NCBI GenBank assembly: GCA_019420405.1
Contig: JAHZHF010000120.1
Location: 1,561-8,765 of the forward strand
Direction: 5' to 3'
DNA: 7,205 nt
DNA from: Clostridiales bacterium
GTDB taxonomy: Bacteria > Bacillota > Clostridia > Lachnospirales > Lachnospiraceae
Shown: piece by piece, positions 5,518-7,205 of the stretch
Numbering within the stretch: the first letter of the stretch is position 1
Layout of the letters: each line of letters opens with the position of its first letter
The notes under the pieces: model-generated
The model's database searches: none
The model's input: only the letters and a program-made list of their open reading frames with translations
What the model was told of the DNA's origin: nothing
Program-made: the position numbers and the translations under genes

Positions 5518-6981
5518 ATGAGCAGCAAAGTAAGAACAAGATTTGCGCCGAGCCCGACAGGCCGGATGCATGTAGGAAACCTGCGCACCGCGCTTTACGC
5601 GTATCTGATCGCGAAACATGAGGGAGGAGATTTTATTCTCCGTGTGGAGGATACGGATCAGGAGCGTTTTGTGGAAGGAGCGCTTGACATCATATACCGG
5701 ACACTGGAAAAAACAGGCCTCGTTCATGATGAAGGACCGGACAAAGACGGCGGATACGGACCGTATGTCCAGAGTGAGCGCCAGGCGTCAGGACTTTACC
5801 TGAAATATGCGAAACAGCTCGTGGAACAGGGTGACGCCTATTACTGCTTCTGCGACAAAGAGAGGCTGGAGTCCCTGAAAACATCTGTATCTGAGGATGG
5901 AACCGATATTGTTGTTTATGACAAGCATTGTCTGGGACTGAGCAGGGAGGAAGTGGAGGCGAACCTTGCGGCCGGGAAGCCCTGGGTCATCCGCCTGAAT
6001 GTTCCGAACGAGGGAGAGACTACATTCCACGACGAGATCTACGGGGATATCACAGTGCCCAACAGTGAGCTGGACGATATGATCCTGATCAAGTCCGACG
6101 GGTTCCCGACCTATAATTTTGCAAATGTAATCGATGATCACCTTATGGGGATCACTCACGTGGTGAGAGGAAACGAGTATCTGTCCTCCGCACCGAAATA
6201 TAACCGTCTGTATGAGGCGTTTGGCTGGGAGATCCCGGTGTATGTGCACTGCCCGCTGATCACGGACGAGAACCATAAGAAGCTGAGCAAGAGATGCGGA
6301 CATTCTTCCTACGAGGATCTGATCGAGCAGGGATATGTGTCTGAGGCTGTGGTAAATTACGTGGCGCTTCTCGGATGGTGTCCGGCGGACAACAGGGAGA
6401 TCTTCTCACTGGACGAGCTGGTGGAGGCATTCGATTACCGGCATATGAGCAAATCCCCGGCTGTGTTTGACACGGTGAAGTTAAAATGGATGAACGGGGA
6501 ATATTTAAAGGCGATGGATTTCGACCGTTTCTATGAGATGGCGGAGCCGTATATCAAAAAGACGGTGACAAGGGACTGTGAGCTCAGGAAGATCGCAGCT
6601 CTGGTAAAGACAAGGATTGAGATCCTTCCGGATATCTGCGGGCAGATTGACTTCTTTGAGGAACTTCCGCAGTACGATAACGAACTGTACCGCCATAAGA
6701 AGATGAAGACAGATCCGGAGAAGGGGCTGGCGCTTCTTAACGAGGTACTCCCGCTGCTTGAGGAGCAGGATGATTACAGCAATGACGCCCTGTTTGAACT
6801 GCTCAAAGGTTTTGCGGAGGAGAAAGGATATAAGATCGGCTATGTGATGTGGCCGCTCCGCACCGCGGTATCCGGAAGACAGAATACGCCCGGCGGAGCG
6901 ACGGAGCTGATGGAAGTGCTCGGCAAAGAGGAGTCCATCAGGAGAATCCGTCTGGGAATCGGCCAGTTAAGCGCTGAATAA
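5518..6981 (+). CDS. gltX: Glutamyl-tRNA synthetase
   Basis: This class I synthetase charges tRNA-Glu with glutamate in the cytoplasm; in bacteria with GatCAB it often charges tRNA-Gln too. The 487-residue length is typical. [20 protein letters not shown] holds the HIGH-type motif HVGN (18-21), and KLSKR (255-259) is the KMSKS-type loop. YCFC (Cys110, Cys112) and YDKHC (Tyr134, Cys138) match the positions of the zinc site known in E. coli Glu[15 protein letters not shown] and the helical C-terminal half, ending in the GluRS-typical [13 protein letters not shown], form the anticodon-binding part. The start at 5518 places the first strand exactly as in the family. The gene is 69 bp after the sirtuin-like gene and 12 bp before the helicase, so it may be in one transcript with both. 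Whether it is discriminating cannot be told from the sequence. Confidence 0.97.
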   Translation: MSSKVRTRFAPSPTGRMHVGNLRTALYAYLIAKHEGGDFILRVEDTDQERFVEGALDIIYRTLEKTGLVHDEGPDKDGGYGPYVQSERQASGLYLKYAKQLVEQGDAYYCFCDKERLESLKTSVSEDGTDIVVYDKHCLGLSREEVEANLAAGKPWVIRLNVPNEGETTFHDEIYGDITVPNSELDDMILIKSDGFPTYNFANVIDDHLMGITHVVRGNEYLSSAPKYNRLYEAFGWEIPVYVHCPLITDENHKKLSKRCGHSSYEDLIEQGYVSEAVVNYVALLGWCPADNREIFSLDELVEAFDYRHMSKSPAVFDTVKLKWMNGEYLKAMDFDRFYEMAEPYIKKTVTRDCELRKIAALVKTRIEILPDICGQIDFFEELPQYDNELYRHKKMKTDPEKGLALLNEVLPLLEEQDDYSNDALFELLKGFAEEKGYKIGYVMWPLRTAVSGRQNTPGGATELMEVLGKEESIRRIRLGIGQLSAE

Positions 6982-6993
6982 GAAAGGAAATGA

Positions 6994-7205
6994 ATGGGAT
7001 TTAATCAGGAACAGAAAAAAGCTGTCCTCCACGGCCCCGGGCCCTGCCTTGTACTGGCAGGGCCCGGATCCGGGAAGACGCTTACAATCGTAAACAGGAT
7101 TAAAAATCTGATCGAAGAATACCATGTACGGCCGGAAGAAATTCTGGTCGTCACTTTTACCCGTTTTGCGGCCGCGGAGATGAAATCCAGGCTCTGCTCG
7201 CTTAT
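6994..7205 (+). CDS. UvrD/Rep-type (superfamily 1) ATP-dependent DNA helicase, N-terminal part (3' end outside window)
   Basis: The first 70 codons are present and the frame is open to the window edge. The sequence begins MGFNQEQKKAVLHGPGP, the Q-motif region of UvrD-like helicases. Walker A follows as AGPGSGKT (about 24-31), then motif Ia as VVTFTRFAAAEMKSRL (about 53-68). These proteins are ATP-driven 3'-to-5' DNA translocases used in repair or recombination. The AGPGSGKT and FAAAEMK style differs somewhat from classic PcrA (AGAGSGKT, NKAAREM), so this may be the shorter accessory UvrD-like helicase common in Clostridia. That is an inference from recalled sequences. AAAGGA (6983-6988) is the ribosome binding site, 5 bases before the ATG. 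The ATG at 6990 hits a stop after four codons. It is probably co-transcribed with gltX. Confidence 0.93.
   Translation, partial: MGFNQEQKKAVLHGPGPCLVLAGPGSGKTLTIVNRIKNLIEEYHVRPEEILVVTFTRFAAAEMKSRLCSL
7037..7067 (+). repeat. Perfect 12-bp GC-rich inverted repeat inside the helicase start
   Basis: CCGGGCCCTGCC (7037-7048) and GGCAGGGCCCGG (7056-7067) pair perfectly around TTGTACT. It starts 44 bases into the helicase coding region and spans the codons for GPCLVLAGPG up to the Walker A motif. The mRNA hairpin would be very stable. There is no T tract after it. Confidence 0.85.

Noticed and set aside
5179..5727. 182-codon antisense open frame across the sirtuin-like gene and gltX
   Set aside because: It crosses two well-supported genes and shows no ribosome binding site or domain that I recognise.
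5788..6303. 171-codon antisense open frame inside gltX
   Set aside because: It is fully inside a clear GluRS coding region and has no recognisable motif.
7037..7067. GC-rich inverted repeat as an intrinsic terminator after gltX
   Set aside because: It lies inside the helicase coding frame and is followed by mixed sequence with no T tract.

Overview
The window looks like a chromosomal segment from a Gram-positive anaerobe of the class Clostridia, most likely a Lachnospiraceae-type gut bacterium. That placement is an inference from three things: a Bacillus-type PurF with a propeptide and Fe-S cysteines, strong AGGAGG-type ribosome binding sites, and the style of the GluRS and helicase proteins. 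All supported genes lie on the + strand. No tRNA, rRNA, CRISPR array, insertion sequence or integrase is visible.

Layout. (1) 1-240 is the end of a polar amino acid ABC transporter ATPase that begins outside the window. (2) 241-425 is a regulatory gap with two inverted repeats and a near-consensus promoter whose -35 box lies in the loop of one of them. (3) 426-3345 holds purF and purB, 58 bp apart and closed by a good intrinsic terminator at 3372-3409. (4) 3503-4603 is a single gene with its own promoter. It encodes a membrane-anchored or secreted protein with a Pro/Asp-rich stalk of 11-residue repeats and a BspA-like leucine-rich repeat head. (5) 4708-5448 is a divergent Sir2 (sirtuin) family protein in which the positions of the catalytic His and the NAD-contacting Asn and Asp are substituted, although the zinc-binding cysteines are kept. 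(6) 5518-6981 is gltX, glutamyl-tRNA synthetase. (7) 6994-7205 is the start of a UvrD/Rep-type helicase, which runs off the window.

How the genes work together. PurF makes phosphoribosylamine, the committed step of purine synthesis, and PurB acts twice later in the same pathway, so the pair is a small purine unit. The sirtuin-like gene, gltX and the helicase are closely spaced (69 and 12 bp) and could be read from the promoter at 4621-4649. The surface protein is a stand-alone unit between the two groups.

The points most worth following up are the sirtuin with altered active-site residues, the palindrome built around the purF -35 box, the repeat-stalk surface protein, and a perfect 12-bp GC-rich inverted repeat at the Walker A coding region of the helicase.
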